Assembly: GCF_016632335.1 (NCBI RefSeq)
Contig: NZ_JAEPBG010000001.1
Location: forward strand, 868,001 to 932,000
Direction: 5' to 3'
Source of the DNA: Noviherbaspirillum pedocola
Lineage (GTDB): Bacteria > Pseudomonadota > Gammaproteobacteria > Burkholderiales > Burkholderiaceae_D
Length of the DNA stretch: 64,000 nt
The notes beneath the pieces were generated by a model. It saw only the letters and a program-made list of their open reading frames with translations. It searched no databases and had not been told where the DNA came from. The position numbers were made by a program, and so were the translations under genes. Positions 1-9,447 of the stretch are shown piece by piece. Each line of letters starts with the position of its first letter. The stretch's first letter is position 1.

Positions 1-10
1 CGGCAGTGCG

Positions 11-91
11 AAGGTTGGGCTGACGCAGGAAGCCCAACAATAGCGCCGGCGGTTGATCGAGCTTCACGTTGGGCTTGTCAGCCCAACCTAC
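11..91. repeat. REP/REPIN-like inverted repeat pair, class A
   Basis: Two palindromic units face each other about 30 bases apart. The left unit (11-38) starts AAGGTTGGGCTGACG and ends AAGCCCAAC. The right unit (68-91) reads GTTGGGCTTGTC followed by AGCCCAACCTAC. Each unit can fold on itself and the two pair with each other. A near-perfect copy of this arrangement lies at 48354-48425. It sits just upstream of oxyR. Confidence 0.75.
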
Positions 92-147
92 GAACTGCCG
101 TAAAGTGCGAACGCCTCCATGCGCAAGCTGTGTCATGATGGCGCCCC

Positions 148-1095
148 ATGACGCTCACTGAATTGAAATACATCGTCGCGGTCGCCCGCGAAAAGCACTT
201 CGGCCATGCGGCCGAAGCCTGTTTCGTCGCGCAGCCGACGCTCTCCGTGGCTATCAAGAAGCTCGAAGATGAACTCGGCGTGATCATCTTTGAGCGCGGC
301 GGTTCCGAGATTTCCACCACGCCGCTGGGCGCGCAGATCGTGGCCCAGGCCGAGCGCGTGCTGGAGCAGACCGCGGCCATCCGCGAAATCGCCAAGCAGA
401 ACAAGGACCCGCTGGTCGGCCAGCTGCGCCTGGGCGTGATCTACACCATCGCGCCCTACCTGTTGCCACAACTCGTGAAGACCATGATCGAGCGGGTACC
501 GAAGATGCCGCTGATCCTGCAGGAAAACTTCACCACCAAGCTGATCGAGATGCTGCGCCAGGGCGACCTGGATGCGGCGATCATGGCCCTGCCCTTTCCG
601 CATCCGGGCCTGCTGGTGCAGCCGCTGTATGACGAGCCTTTCGTGGTCGCGGTGCCGCGTCAGCATCCCTGGGCGCAGCATGCGGCCATCAATTCGAATG
701 CGTTGAAGGCCGAGACCATGCTGCTGCTTGGCAACGGCCATTGCTTCCGCGACCAGGTGCTGGAAGTCTGCCCGGAGATGTCGCGCTTCTCGACCTCCGG
801 CGACGGCATCGCGCGTAGCTTCGAAGGCTCATCGCTGGAAACCATCCGCCACATGGTGGCATCAGGCATCGGCATCACGGTGCTGCCCACGGCGTCAGTG
901 CCGGACATGCAGGAACAGGGCGGCATGCTGCGCTACATCCCGTTCGAGGAACCGGTGCCGTCACGGCGCGTGGTCATTGCCTGGCGCAAGAGCTTCACCC
1001 GGCCGCAAGCGATCGAGGCGGTGCGCCAGGCGGTGCTGGCCTGCAATCTGCACGGCGCGCAGATGCTGCCGGATGCGCAGCCCGAGGAAGACTGA
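148..1095 (+). CDS. oxyR: Hydrogen peroxide-inducible transcriptional activator OxyR (LysR family)
   Basis: This 315-residue LysR-type regulator senses peroxide and switches on antioxidant genes. The N-terminal winged helix-turn-helix occupies about residues 1-60 and the effector domain about 90-300. The two redox cysteines of OxyR are visible in GNGHCFRDQVLEVC at Cys199 and Cys208, the same numbering as the E. coli protein, so the assignment is firm rather than generic LysR. It is transcribed alone and ends at a good terminator. The catalase at 20.9 kb is a plausible target, which is inference. The repeat at 11-91 lies in its upstream region. Confidence 0.95.
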   Translation: MTLTELKYIVAVAREKHFGHAAEACFVAQPTLSVAIKKLEDELGVIIFERGGSEISTTPLGAQIVAQAERVLEQTAAIREIAKQNKDPLVGQLRLGVIYTIAPYLLPQLVKTMIERVPKMPLILQENFTTKLIEMLRQGDLDAAIMALPFPHPGLLVQPLYDEPFVVAVPRQHPWAQHAAINSNALKAETMLLLGNGHCFRDQVLEVCPEMSRFSTSGDGIARSFEGSSLETIRHMVASGIGITVLPTASVPDMQEQGGMLRYIPFEEPVPSRRVVIAWRKSFTRPQAIEAVRQAVLACNLHGAQMLPDAQPEED

Positions 1096-1150
1096 AAAGC
1101 TAAAGCCGGCGGCACGGACAAGCCGGACCGCCGGCAATGCTGCAATGCGA

Positions 1151-1180
1151 GGCGCGGACCACGTCCGCGCCTTTCTTCTT
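1151..1180 (+). terminator. Rho-independent terminator of oxyR
   Basis: A 9-bp perfect stem GGCGCGGAC / GTCCGCGCC with a 3-base loop is followed by TTTCTTCTT. It lies between the convergent oxyR and ugpB and overlaps the ugpB stop codon. Confidence 0.85.
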
Positions 1181-2504
1181 ACTGCCCGCCGTTGGCGCGC
1201 TGGAACTTCACCAGTTGCTCATCGCCGCGCTTGACCGCGTCGTCCAGGCCCTGCTGCGCGGTCTTCTTGCCAGTCCAGACGTTTTCCAGTTCCTCGTCGA
1301 TGATGGTGCGGATCTGCACGAAATTGCCCAGGCGGATGCCGCGCGACTTGTCGGTGGTCTTGACGATCATCTGCTGCACCGCGACGTCGGTGCCCGGGTT
1401 CTTTTCATAGAAGCCGGAAGCCTTGGTCGCTTCATAGGCGGCCTTGGTGATCGGCAGGTAGCCGGTCTCCTGATGCCATTTCGCCTGCACTTCCGGGCGC
1501 GACAGGAACTGGAAGAATTTCGCCACACCCTTGTACTCGTCGGCCTTCTTGCCATTCATGACCCACAGCGAAGCGCCGCCGAGCACGGTGTTCTGCGGCG
1601 CGCCCTGGACATCGCTGTAATACGGCAGCTGCGAGACGCCAAACTTGAACTTGGCATTCTTGGCGATGTTGCCGTAGGCAGCGGACGACGAGGTGAGCAT
1701 GCCGCATTCGCCGGAATAGAACTTCGACTCGGCCTCGGTCTTGCGGCCGGCATAGGTGAAGTAGCCCTGCTTGGCCCAGTTCGCCAGGTTGCCGATGTGG
1801 CGCACATGCAGCGGGCTGTTGAACTTCAGGCGCGCATCCAGGCCGCCGAAGCCATTGTTCTTGGACGCGAATTCCACGTTGTGCCAGGTCGAGAAGCTTT
1901 CCAGCTGCGTCCACGATTGCCAGCCGGTGGTGAAGGCGCAGGCATTGCCGCTGGCCTTGATCTTGGCCGCGGCGGCCACGACTTCTTCCCATGTCTTTGG
2001 CGGCTTGTTCGGATCGAGGCCGGACTTGGCGAACATGTCGCGGTTGTAGAAGAAGACGGTGGTCGAGCTGTTGAACGGCAAGGACAGCATCTCGCCCTTG
2101 GGCGAGGTGTAGTAGCCGGCCACTGCGGGAATGTAGGCTGAGGTGTCGAACTTCTCGCCGCCGCGCTTCATCACCTCGGACACCGGCACGATCGCGCCCT
2201 TGGAGTACATCATCGTCGCGGTGCCGACTTCGAACACCTGCAGGATGTCCGGCGCATTGCCGGCGCGGTAGGCCGCGATGGCTGCGGCCATCGATTCATC
2301 GTAATTGCCCTTGAATACCGGGACGATCTTGTAATCGCTCTGGCCGCGATTGAATTCATCGGCCAGCGCGACGACGCGGTCGCCGAGCGCGCCGGTCATC
2401 GAGTGCCACCAGGTGACTTCGGTGGCGGCCTGTGCCAGGCCGCTGGCGCCGAGCAGGGTGATGGCGGCCATTGCGCCGCGCAGTTTGCTGATCTTGTGTT
2501 GCAT
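1179..2504 (-). CDS. ugpB: Glycerol-3-phosphate ABC transporter substrate-binding protein UgpB
   Basis: A 441-residue extracellular solute-binding protein (family 1) with a Sec signal peptide of about 26 residues ending AQA. The mature start [11 protein letters not shown] and the downstream [15 protein letters not shown] segment are typical of UgpB, which captures sn-glycerol-3-phosphate or its diesters in the periplasm for the UgpAEC importer. No ugpA, ugpE or ugpC lies beside it: oxyR is convergent on one side and ubiA divergent on the other. Either the permease genes lie elsewhere or this protein feeds another importer. Its family is clear; the exact substrate is inferred. Confidence 0.88.
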   Translation of the reverse strand: MQHKISKLRGAMAAITLLGASGLAQAATEVTWWHSMTGALGDRVVALADEFNRGQSDYKIVPVFKGNYDESMAAAIAAYRAGNAPDILQVFEVGTATMMYSKGAIVPVSEVMKRGGEKFDTSAYIPAVAGYYTSPKGEMLSLPFNSSTTVFFYNRDMFAKSGLDPNKPPKTWEEVVAAAAKIKASGNACAFTTGWQSWTQLESFSTWHNVEFASKNNGFGGLDARLKFNSPLHVRHIGNLANWAKQGYFTYAGRKTEAESKFYSGECGMLTSSSAAYGNIAKNAKFKFGVSQLPYYSDVQGAPQNTVLGGASLWVMNGKKADEYKGVAKFFQFLSRPEVQAKWHQETGYLPITKAAYEATKASGFYEKNPGTDVAVQQMIVKTTDKSRGIRLGNFVQIRTIIDEELENVWTGKKTAQQGLDDAVKRGDEQLVKFQRANGGQ

Positions 2505-2599
2505 GTCGAGTCTCCTCCGAAAAGATGCTGCATGTTAATGACTGCGCATGACGCCGTGGTGACGATTCAACCCGTCGGTCCACTGTCATTCGTGCCATC

Positions 2600-2605
2600 T
2601 ATAAT
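2600..2605 (+). promoter_or_regulatory. Probable -10 element for ubiA
   Basis: A consensus TATAAT hexamer lies 46 bases upstream of the ubiA start, in the divergent ugpB-ubiA intergenic region. No convincing -35 hexamer is seen at the usual spacing. Confidence 0.4.
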
Positions 2606-2651
2606 CCGGGTCTGCGCCCGCTACCCTTGTTTCTCACTTCACTTGCTTCCG

Positions 2652-3518
2652 ATGAATCGATTCCATCTCTACCTGCGCCTGGTCCGCATGGACAAGCCGA
2701 TCGGCAGCCTGCTGCTGCTGTGGCCGACGCTCTCGGCACTGTGGCTTGCCGCGCAAGGCCATCCCGCGCCCAGTCTGGTTGCGATCTTCGTGATCGGCAC
2801 GCTGCTGATGCGCTCGGCCGGCTGCGCCGTCAACGACTATGCCGACCGCGACTTCGATCGCCACGTCAAGCGCACCGCGGAACGTCCGCTGACCAGCGGC
2901 CGCATCCGCGCCTGGGAAGCGCTGGCGATCGCAGCCGGGCTCTCGCTCATCGCCTTTCTGCTGATCCTGCCGCTGAATGCCTTGACGAAGGAGCTGTCGG
3001 TAGCGGCTGTCATCATCGCCGCGACCTATCCGTATTTCAAGCGCTTCTTTGCCTTGCCGCAGGCATATCTGGGCATCGCCTTCGGCTTTGGCATACCGAT
3101 GGCCTACGCCGCGGTGCAGGACCGGGTGCCGCCGGAAGCCTGGGTGATGCTGGCGGCGAACATCTTCTGGGCACTGGCTTACGACACGGAATATGCGATG
3201 GTGGACCGGGACGACGATCTGAAGATAGGCATACGCACATCGGCAATTACCTTCGGCCGCTACGATGTGCTGGCCGTGATGCTGTGCTATGCGGCGAGCC
3301 TGGCGCTGTTCACCCTGGTTGGCCTGGCTGCAGGTCTTGGCACGATCTTCCTCATCGGCATGCTCTGCGCGGCCGGCATGGCGATCTACCATTACTTCCT
3401 GATTCGCGGCCGCGAGCGCATGCCCTGCTTCGCCGCCTTCCGCCACAACAACTGGCTGGGCGCAGCGATGTTCGCCGGCATCGCGCTCGATTTCGCGCTG
3501 CGCTCGCAATCCGCATGA
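2652..3518 (+). CDS. ubiA: 4-hydroxybenzoate octaprenyltransferase UbiA
   Basis: A 288-residue integral membrane prenyltransferase that attaches the polyprenyl tail to 4-hydroxybenzoate in ubiquinone synthesis. The first Asp-rich motif NDYADRDFD is at residues 61-69 and the second lies in [17 protein letters not shown]. About eight or nine hydrophobic helices are visible. The ATG at 2652 ([16 protein letters not shown]) fits homologs; an in-frame open stretch upstream is not expected to be translated. It is monocistronic here, with the convergent kinase gene 41 bases beyond its stop. Its partner ubiX lies at 16.2 kb. Confidence 0.95.
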   Translation: MNRFHLYLRLVRMDKPIGSLLLLWPTLSALWLAAQGHPAPSLVAIFVIGTLLMRSAGCAVNDYADRDFDRHVKRTAERPLTSGRIRAWEALAIAAGLSLIAFLLILPLNALTKELSVAAVIIAATYPYFKRFFALPQAYLGIAFGFGIPMAYAAVQDRVPPEAWVMLAANIFWALAYDTEYAMVDRDDDLKIGIRTSAITFGRYDVLAVMLCYAASLALFTLVGLAAGLGTIFLIGMLCAAGMAIYHYFLIRGRERMPCFAAFRHNNWLGAAMFAGIALDFALRSQSA

Positions 3519-3559
3519 ACGCGCGCCATGTCGAGTGAGGCTGCGCGCTGCACAATCCA

Positions 3560-5569
3560 TCAGGCGCTGACGTTTCTGAATCCCGCCGCCACCACGCCTT
3601 CCAGCTCAGCCAGCTGGAAGGGCTTTTTCAGATAAGCCACATCCAGGCCATCGAGCTCATTGCTGCGGCCGTAGCCGGAAGCCACCACGATCGGCATTGC
3701 CGGATGCCGGGTCCGCACCCGGCGCGCCAGTTCGATGCCGGACATCTTCGGCAAGGTGATGTCGGTCATCAGCATGCCAAAGCGCTCGCGCTCCAGCATT
3801 GCCAGGGCTTCCTCGGCGCTGCCCACGCCCACGCCTTCATGGCCGAGTTCGGCCAGCATCATCATGGTCAGATCGAGCAGGTCGGCATTGTCTTCGACCA
3901 TCAGCACACGCGGCGTCTTGCCGTCGGCGCTGCGCTCGGCAAGACGTTCGGCGCGGGCGTCCAGCAGCTGCCGCAGCTTGCGTGCGAGCTGCTCATGGCG
4001 GTAGGGCTTGGACAGCAGTGATACGCCGGGATCGAGCCGGCCGCCATGGGTGATCGCATGTTCGGCATAGCCGGAGGTATAGAGCACTTCGATGTCCGGC
4101 AGCAGCGCCTTTGCGCGCTCGGCCAGCTCGGTCGCATGCATGGGCCCTGGCATGACCACGTCGGAGAACAGCAGGTCGTAGCGACGGCCGCCTTCCAGAA
4201 GGCGCAGCGCCGACAGCGCATCATGCGCCTGCGCCACGCGATAACCGAGGCCCGTGAGCATGGCCACCACGGTGTCGCGCAGCGCATGGTCGTCTTCGAC
4301 CACGAGGATGCTTTCCTCGCCGCCGAGCACCCTGCCCGCGTGCATGTCCGGCATGGGCTCGACTTCGCCGGTGCAGCGCGGCAGATAGACCGTCACCGTG
4401 GTGCCTGCATCGACGCGACTTTCGATATCGATGTGGCCGCCGCTCTGCTGTACGAAACCATAGGCCATCGACAAGCCGAGCCCGGTGCCGCGACCGGGAC
4501 GCTTCGTGGTGAAAAAGGGTTCGAACACGCGGTCGATCAACTCCGGTGTCATGCCGCAGCCGGTATCGGAAACGGCAATGCGCACATACTCGCCCGGCTT
4601 GACCTCCGGATGCGCGTCGACATAAGCGTTGTCGAGGACCACATTGGTCGCCTGCAGCGTGAGCCGGCCATGGCCATCCATCGCGTCGCGCGCATTGATG
4701 ACCAGATTCAGGATCACGGTTTCGAACTGGCTCGGATCGACCAGGCTGTTCCACAGATCGTCGTCGACCACCGTCGAGACTTCGATATCGTCACCCAGCG
4801 TGCGATGCACCATCTGATGCATGTTGCGGATCATGCCGTCGAGCTTGACCACCAACGGCTGCAGCGGCTGCTGGCGCGCGAAGGCCAACAGCTGCGAAGC
4901 CAGGCTGGCGCCGCGCTGGACCGCGGACATCGCCGCATCGATGCGCCGCGCGCCCGCGCTGTCGACCGCGCCTTCGCGCAGCAGGTGCAGGTTGCCGCTG
5001 ATGATCTGCAGCACATTGTTGAAGTCGTGCGCCACGCCGCCGGTGAGCTGGCCGATCGCTTCGAGCTTTTGCGCCTGGTGCAGCGCGGCCTGGCTCAGTT
5101 CGAGCTGGCGCGTGCGCTGCAGCAGCTGCGCCTGGCTGCTCTGCAGCGAGGCATAGGCGGCATCGCGCTCCACGCGTGCGTAATGCGCATCCGAGTGATA
5201 GCGCACCCGGGCCACCAGCTCGGCGCGCGCCGGCCATTTGACCAGGTAATCATTCGCGCCCGCGGCAAAGCCCTGCGCCTTGCGTTCGGGCGCGTCTTCG
5301 GAGGACAGCAGGATGATGGGGATGGCCGCGCCTTCAGCAGACTTTCGCAGTCGCGCGATCACGGCGAAACCATCGACGCCGGGCATGCAGACATCGACCA
5401 GGATTACGCTGGGCGAGAAGTCGCGCACCTTTTCCAGGGAGAGGGAGGATTCGTACAGCGCCTCGATGCTGATATCGGGCTCGGCCGACAGCATGTCGCA
5501 TGCCAGTCCGGCTGAAATTTCCTGGTCATCGATGACGAGCACGCGCGGACGAAGGCGCATTTCAATCAT
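3560..5569 (-). CDS. Receiver-first hybrid sensor histidine kinase (REC-HisKA-HATPase-REC-REC)
   Basis: A protein of about 669 residues. An N-terminal receiver (Asp near residue 59 in ILVDVCMPG) is followed by a coiled linker, HisKA (His near 181 in GVAHDFNN), HATPase_c with DTGCGM and GTGLGLSM, and two C-terminal receivers containing LFSDVVMPG and LMTDITLPKM. There is no membrane segment or sensory domain, so input probably arrives by phosphorylation of the first receiver. No HPt or output domain is present. The module from HisKA to the C-terminus aligns throughout with the kinase at 16.9 kb. A TTG six bases upstream and the ATG at 5560 are alternative starts. The signal is unknown. Confidence 0.88.
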   Translation of the reverse strand: MIEMRLRPRVLVIDDQEISAGLACDMLSAEPDISIEALYESSLSLEKVRDFSPSVILVDVCMPGVDGFAVIARLRKSAEGAAIPIILLSSEDAPERKAQGFAAGANDYLVKWPARAELVARVRYHSDAHYARVERDAAYASLQSSQAQLLQRTRQLELSQAALHQAQKLEAIGQLTGGVAHDFNNVLQIISGNLHLLREGAVDSAGARRIDAAMSAVQRGASLASQLLAFARQQPLQPLVVKLDGMIRNMHQMVHRTLGDDIEVSTVVDDDLWNSLVDPSQFETVILNLVINARDAMDGHGRLTLQATNVVLDNAYVDAHPEVKPGEYVRIAVSDTGCGMTPELIDRVFEPFFTTKRPGRGTGLGLSMAYGFVQQSGGHIDIESRVDAGTTVTVYLPRCTGEVEPMPDMHAGRVLGGEESILVVEDDHALRDTVVAMLTGLGYRVAQAHDALSALRLLEGGRRYDLLFSDVVMPGPMHATELAERAKALLPDIEVLYTSGYAEHAITHGGRLDPGVSLLSKPYRHEQLARKLRQLLDARAERLAERSADGKTPRVLMVEDNADLLDLTMMMLAELGHEGVGVGSAEEALAMLERERFGMLMTDITLPKMSGIELARRVRTRHPAMPIVVASGYGRSNELDGLDVAYLKKPFQLAELEGVVAAGFRNVSA

Positions 5570-5754
5570 GATCAACCCGGATGGGGAACGTATTCATTGA
5601 TTCGATTCTGCCGGCAGCAGTTTTGAGCGCTGCTCGATTTGACTGGAAGAGGAAGCGTGAAGGTAACTCGGGATACTCGGTGAGGTATGGCGTTTCGTCA
5701 ACACAACTCTTGGTACGCCCGGCATTCCTCCAGAAATTTCCTGCGCCGCCTTCA

Positions 5755-7491
5755 TCAGGCTTTGCGCGGCCGGGTCTGCGCGATGCGGCGCTCGCGTTCC
5801 TCGTCGATGACCTGCGCGGCCGCACTGTCGGGAAAACCCAGGCGCTGCAATACGAAACCGGACAGCTGCAAACCGGATTCGAGCGTCTCCGGCACCACCT
5901 GAGTTGCGCCGGCACGCAGCAGCGCGCCGGCATGACGTTCATCACGGGCGCGCGCAAAGATCGGCACGCTGGCGAAGTCACGGCGTATCGCCAGGGTCGT
6001 GTGCAGCGCCGATGCCGAGTCGTCCATCGTCAGCACGATGGCGGCGGCGCTTTCCGCATGCAGCGTTTTCAAGAGTGCATGGGCGCCGGCGTCGCCGTAA
6101 TGCAGCCGGCCGCCGCCGCCGCGCAGCGAGGTCACCAGCTGCGGATCGTTGTCGATGGCGACATAGGGCGTGCCCTGGCCGTCGAGAATCTGCGCCAGCA
6201 TGCGGCCGACGCGGCCGAAGCCAACGATCACCACATGCCCTTCCGGCAGCGGCTCTTCGCGGCGCAGCGCCGTGTCCGGATGGCGCAATTGCCACCAGTC
6301 GCCGAAGGCGCGACCGGCGCGCCAGGCCAGCGGCGTGGCGAACATGCTGAAAGCCACCACCAGCATGATGAATTGCCCGAGCGCCGGACTCATCAGATGC
6401 GCCGCCACTGCCTGGCCCACGACGATGAACGCGAATTCCCCGCCCTGCCCGAGCAACAGTCCGCCTTCGAGTGCGCGTCCCCAGGAAAAGCCGCCGATGC
6501 GCAGGATCGTGCCGGTAAAGAACGCCTTGATCGCGAACAGTCCGGGCACGGACAGCGGCAGCCATAGCGGCGTGTCGGCCAGCGCGCGCAGGTCGGTCTG
6601 CATGCCGACCGACAGGAAAAACAGGCCCATCAACAGGCTGCGGAACGGCGCGATCACGGTTTCCATTTCATGCCGGAACTCGGTCTCGGCCAGCAGCAGC
6701 CCAGCCAGGAAGGCGCCGAGCGCCAGCGACAGGCCCGCTAGAGCGGTGAGCGCGGCGATGCCGAGCGCGATGAGCAGCGTCAGCGCCACAAAGACATCCG
6801 GCTGGCGCTGACGCAGAAAGGTGCGCAGCAGCAAGCGCACCGCCGGACGGCCGGCCAGGTAGATCACGAGGATGGCGCCTATCGACTTCGCCAGCGCGGC
6901 GCCGGCAAGCGGCAGCCAGTTGCTCTGGCCGCCGGAGAGCACGCTGATGAGGATAAAGATCGGCACCACCGCAAGGTCCTGCAGCATCAGGATAGAGAAT
7001 GCCGCCTGGCCGAGCGGATAGCCCAGCGCCCGGCGCTCGGATAGCAGTTGCATCACCACCGCGGTCGAGGAAAGCGACAGCACCAGGCCGAGGAGCAGCG
7101 ACGCGGCGCCCGGATTGCCAAAGGCACGAGCGCACAGGCCAATGGCCGTCGCGCACAAGAGCACCTGTGCGCTGCCGGCACCGAATACCCAGCGCCGCAG
7201 CGCCCACAGCCGGGCGGCGGACAATTCCAGGCCGATCATGAACATCAGGAACAGCACGCCCAATTCGGCCAGCGGTGCTACGCCCTCGGGACGCAGGAAA
7301 GCCACGCGCGCCAGCCATGGATGCTCGGCGATCCACAATCCCGCGCCGTAGGGACCGACTACAACGCCGGCGGCAAGAAAACCGAGCACCTGATTGATTT
7401 TCAGGCGCTGCAGCAGCGGCATCAGCATGCCGGCCAGCGCCAGGAACAGCAGGGCTTCCCGCAGGAATGGAAGGGATTCGTGCGCCGGCAT
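5755..7491 (-). CDS. CPA2-family monovalent cation:proton antiporter with RCK (TrkA-N) domain
   Basis: A protein of about 578 residues. The first 370 or so are very hydrophobic, with about 12 membrane helices starting LREALLFLALAGMLMPLLQR, the Na+/H+ exchanger fold of KefB/KefC/YbaL. A cytoplasmic TrkA-N Rossmann domain follows, with the dinucleotide-binding motif GFGRVGRMLAQIL and IDNDPQLV. It probably exchanges K+ or Na+ for H+ under control of a bound nucleotide. The ATG at 7491 is preferred over a GTG at 7509; neither has a strong ribosome-binding site. No kefF/kefG-like partner is adjacent, so a glutathione-gated Kef role is not supported. Confidence 0.85.
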   Translation of the reverse strand: MPAHESLPFLREALLFLALAGMLMPLLQRLKINQVLGFLAAGVVVGPYGAGLWIAEHPWLARVAFLRPEGVAPLAELGVLFLMFMIGLELSAARLWALRRWVFGAGSAQVLLCATAIGLCARAFGNPGAASLLLGLVLSLSSTAVVMQLLSERRALGYPLGQAAFSILMLQDLAVVPIFILISVLSGGQSNWLPLAGAALAKSIGAILVIYLAGRPAVRLLLRTFLRQRQPDVFVALTLLIALGIAALTALAGLSLALGAFLAGLLLAETEFRHEMETVIAPFRSLLMGLFFLSVGMQTDLRALADTPLWLPLSVPGLFAIKAFFTGTILRIGGFSWGRALEGGLLLGQGGEFAFIVVGQAVAAHLMSPALGQFIMLVVAFSMFATPLAWRAGRAFGDWWQLRHPDTALRREEPLPEGHVVIVGFGRVGRMLAQILDGQGTPYVAIDNDPQLVTSLRGGGGRLHYGDAGAHALLKTLHAESAAAIVLTMDDSASALHTTLAIRRDFASVPIFARARDERHAGALLRAGATQVVPETLESGLQLSGFVLQRLGFPDSAAAQVIDEERERRIAQTRPRKA

Positions 7492-7673
7492 GACGGGGTC
7501 AGCGCACACCGGGTCCGTTGAATGACAAGCCGCGATGACGGCCGCGGCGCCCGCGCAACAGGGATGCGGCGGCGCCCGGCAACGCGCCGCCCGGTTCGGA
7601 ATTCATCGATCAGCTTCCAGTAGCGGGAAAGGGATCGCGATTATCGCATCCCGCAATGGCGAGTCATGGGAAC

Positions 7674-8114
7674 TCAGGCTTGCCTGGCGGCTGTGCCCTG
7701 CTCACTATCATCGTGCCGGGCACGACTGGTACGAATCAGTATGCGCACGAACTCGCGCACGATCTGCCGATGATGCTCATCCAGCAACTGCATGTCGGCG
7801 ATGAGCTTGATGTCGATTGAATTCGCCTGCAGCGAGGTGGGCGGCGCATCGCCGCGCTCGTCTTCGGTACCAAAGCGCAGCCAGTCGATTGGCACCATCA
7901 GCCAGTCGGCCAGGGTGCGCATTTTGTCCTGTGTCGGAATGGCCTCGCCCACCAGCCACTTTCTTGCCGCATGCACGGTGATCGGCCGCCCGCTAAAACG
8001 GATATTGAATTCCCGTGCCAGTTCGGTGGGACTATCCGGGGAATGATGTGCATTGCGAAGTGTCTGCTGAAGACGCTGGCTGAAACGTTCCCGTTCGCTC
8101 GGAATATTTGCCAC
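7674..8114 (-). CDS. Small helix-turn-helix DNA-binding protein (Cro/CI-like)
   Basis: A 146-residue soluble protein. Residues about 25-75 look like a lambda-repressor-type HTH that starts with target-recognition features (TVHAARKWLVGEAIPTQDKM) and ends with LADWLMVPIDWLRFG. The C-terminal part (IDIKLIADMQLLDEHHRQIV) is helical and could dimerise. The family is common in Burkholderiales chromosomes, but I cannot name a target. It is transcribed away from a 546-bp AT-rich gap and toward the antiporter gene, with 182 bases between them. No other phage genes are near, so it is not treated as part of a prophage. Confidence 0.65.
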   Translation of the reverse strand: MANIPSERERFSQRLQQTLRNAHHSPDSPTELAREFNIRFSGRPITVHAARKWLVGEAIPTQDKMRTLADWLMVPIDWLRFGTEDERGDAPPTSLQANSIDIKLIADMQLLDEHHRQIVREFVRILIRTSRARHDDSEQGTAARQA

Positions 8115-8660
8115 TGCTGAGCTCCTTCCTACTACCGGTTACAGGCTGGCGGAGAAGGCGGCAATAACGCATCACCTGCATCGACAGTTCTGCATGGCTC
8201 GGATGTCTGAGGTGGTTGCAAGCACGCCACCCGCCGACGCTTTATAGTTCTAAAGACGACATTATTGATCGATAGTCGAACTGTAAAATCATAGCAGCAC
8301 TAACTCAGTTTGTTTTCAAAAGGAATTTAATTTTTTTGTTTGTTTCGAATACGACGCATGGGAAAACCGTGCTGAAAGTCTTGAGTGCACGCGTTGTTCC
8401 TGTGTTAACCGGATTGCCGTGCGGATTTTTTTCAAAAATCATGAATACAAAGGAATGTTGTCGTTACTAAACCTGCGCTTTATGTTCGATTGACGAATGG
8501 TTACAAATTGTTTTTTCCTTGGAGTATTGTGTCGAACAAGCTTGAAAATAAATTGATAGTGTGAAATATTGTTACCTTGCAATTTGATTTACATTAAGAC
8601 AAGATAACCGGCAGTCAAACCGATTGTCGTTCAACGCTCTTCCACTCATCCGCTACCGTT
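8115..8660. other. Long AT-rich intergenic region
   Basis: About 546 bases without a credible gene separate the divergent HTH gene and the response regulator. From about 8230 to 8620 the base composition is clearly richer in A and T than the surrounding genes, with runs such as AATTTAATTTTTTTG (about 8324-8340). It must carry both promoters. I see no strong hairpin-plus-T terminator or clear RNA gene in it. Confidence 0.7.
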
Positions 8661-9350
8661 ATGAGAATTGCCGTACTCGATAATGATCGCAGTCAGACCG
8701 ATCTGGTCTGCCAGGTGCTCTCTTCTGCGGGGCATTCCTGCCACTCCTATTCCACCAGCAGAGACATGCTGGCCAATCTCCGACGTGACAGCTTCGACAT
8801 GCTGATCATCCATTGGCAGGTTCCGGATGCCAGCGGCGAGGAAGTGTTGCGGGCGGTGCGTGAAAAACTGTCGCCGACGCTGCCGGTGCTGTTTATCACC
8901 GGGCGATCGAGTGAAGACGATATCGTCGCCGGCCTCGCCGCCGGCGCGGACGACTACATGATCAAGCCGATACGTCGCGGCGAACTGGTGGCGCGGGTGC
9001 AGGCATTGCTGCGGCGCGCTTATCCAGCGCAGAACGAAGCCGAGCAGATCCAGTTTGGTCCCTATATATTCCAGGCACGCACCGGCCGCGTGACGATGCA
9101 GGGCAAGCCGATCGAAGTCACGCAAAAGGAATTCGACCTGGCACTGCTGTTTTTCCGCAACCTCGGTCGGCCACTGTCGCGCGCTTACATCCTCGAAGCG
9201 GTCTGGGCGCGCGATATCCAGGTGCCGTCGCGCACGATGGATACCCATGTATCGCGGGTGCGCAGCAAATTGCAATTGCGGCCGGAACATGGTTTCCGCC
9301 TGGCTCCGGTCTACAGCTACGGCTACCGTCTCGAGCAAATGCAGAGCTGA
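8661..9350 (+). CDS. OmpR-family response regulator with His in place of the phosphoacceptor Asp
   Basis: A 229-residue protein with an N-terminal receiver (1-120) and a C-terminal OmpR/PhoB winged helix (about 130-225; ends RLAPVYSYGYRLEQ). The acidic residues Asp7/Asp9 and the conserved Lys102 (MIKPI) are present. At the phosphorylation site the sequence is FDMLIIHWQVPD, so His51 replaces the usual Asp. Normal aspartyl phosphorylation is therefore unlikely, and the protein may act independently of phosphorylation. No histidine kinase is adjacent. A long AT-rich region precedes it and hemA follows 97 bases later. The DNA target is unknown. Confidence 0.85.
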   Translation: MRIAVLDNDRSQTDLVCQVLSSAGHSCHSYSTSRDMLANLRRDSFDMLIIHWQVPDASGEEVLRAVREKLSPTLPVLFITGRSSEDDIVAGLAAGADDYMIKPIRRGELVARVQALLRRAYPAQNEAEQIQFGPYIFQARTGRVTMQGKPIEVTQKEFDLALLFFRNLGRPLSRAYILEAVWARDIQVPSRTMDTHVSRVRSKLQLRPEHGFRLAPVYSYGYRLEQMQS

Positions 9351-9413
9351 TAAGGCTTGATTTCATTGAAAAAGCCCGCTGTTCGGTAACAGGCGGGATG
9401 AAGAGCGTCAGGC

Positions 9414-9419
9414 TATAAT
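9414..9419 (+). promoter_or_regulatory. Probable -10 element for hemA
   Basis: A consensus TATAAT lies 28 bases before the hemA ATG at 9448. It follows an imperfect hairpin (CCCGCTGTT / AACAGGCGGG, 9375-9398) just after the regulator gene. No clear -35 is seen. Confidence 0.45.
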
Positions 9420-9447
9420 GGCGCTCTTTTCGCGCTTTCGCCCAGCA

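Noticed and set aside
4046-5515. A 489-codon plus-strand open frame opposite the receiver-first kinase
   Set aside because: Antisense shadow; the minus-strand kinase explains the sequence.
7674-8114. Possible prophage repressor
   Set aside because: The HTH is CI-like but no integrase, attachment site or other phage genes are nearby.
9375-9405. Terminator of the atypical OmpR-type regulator
   Set aside because: The hairpin has no T-run on the plus strand; a T-run occurs only on the minus side, where no gene is read toward it.
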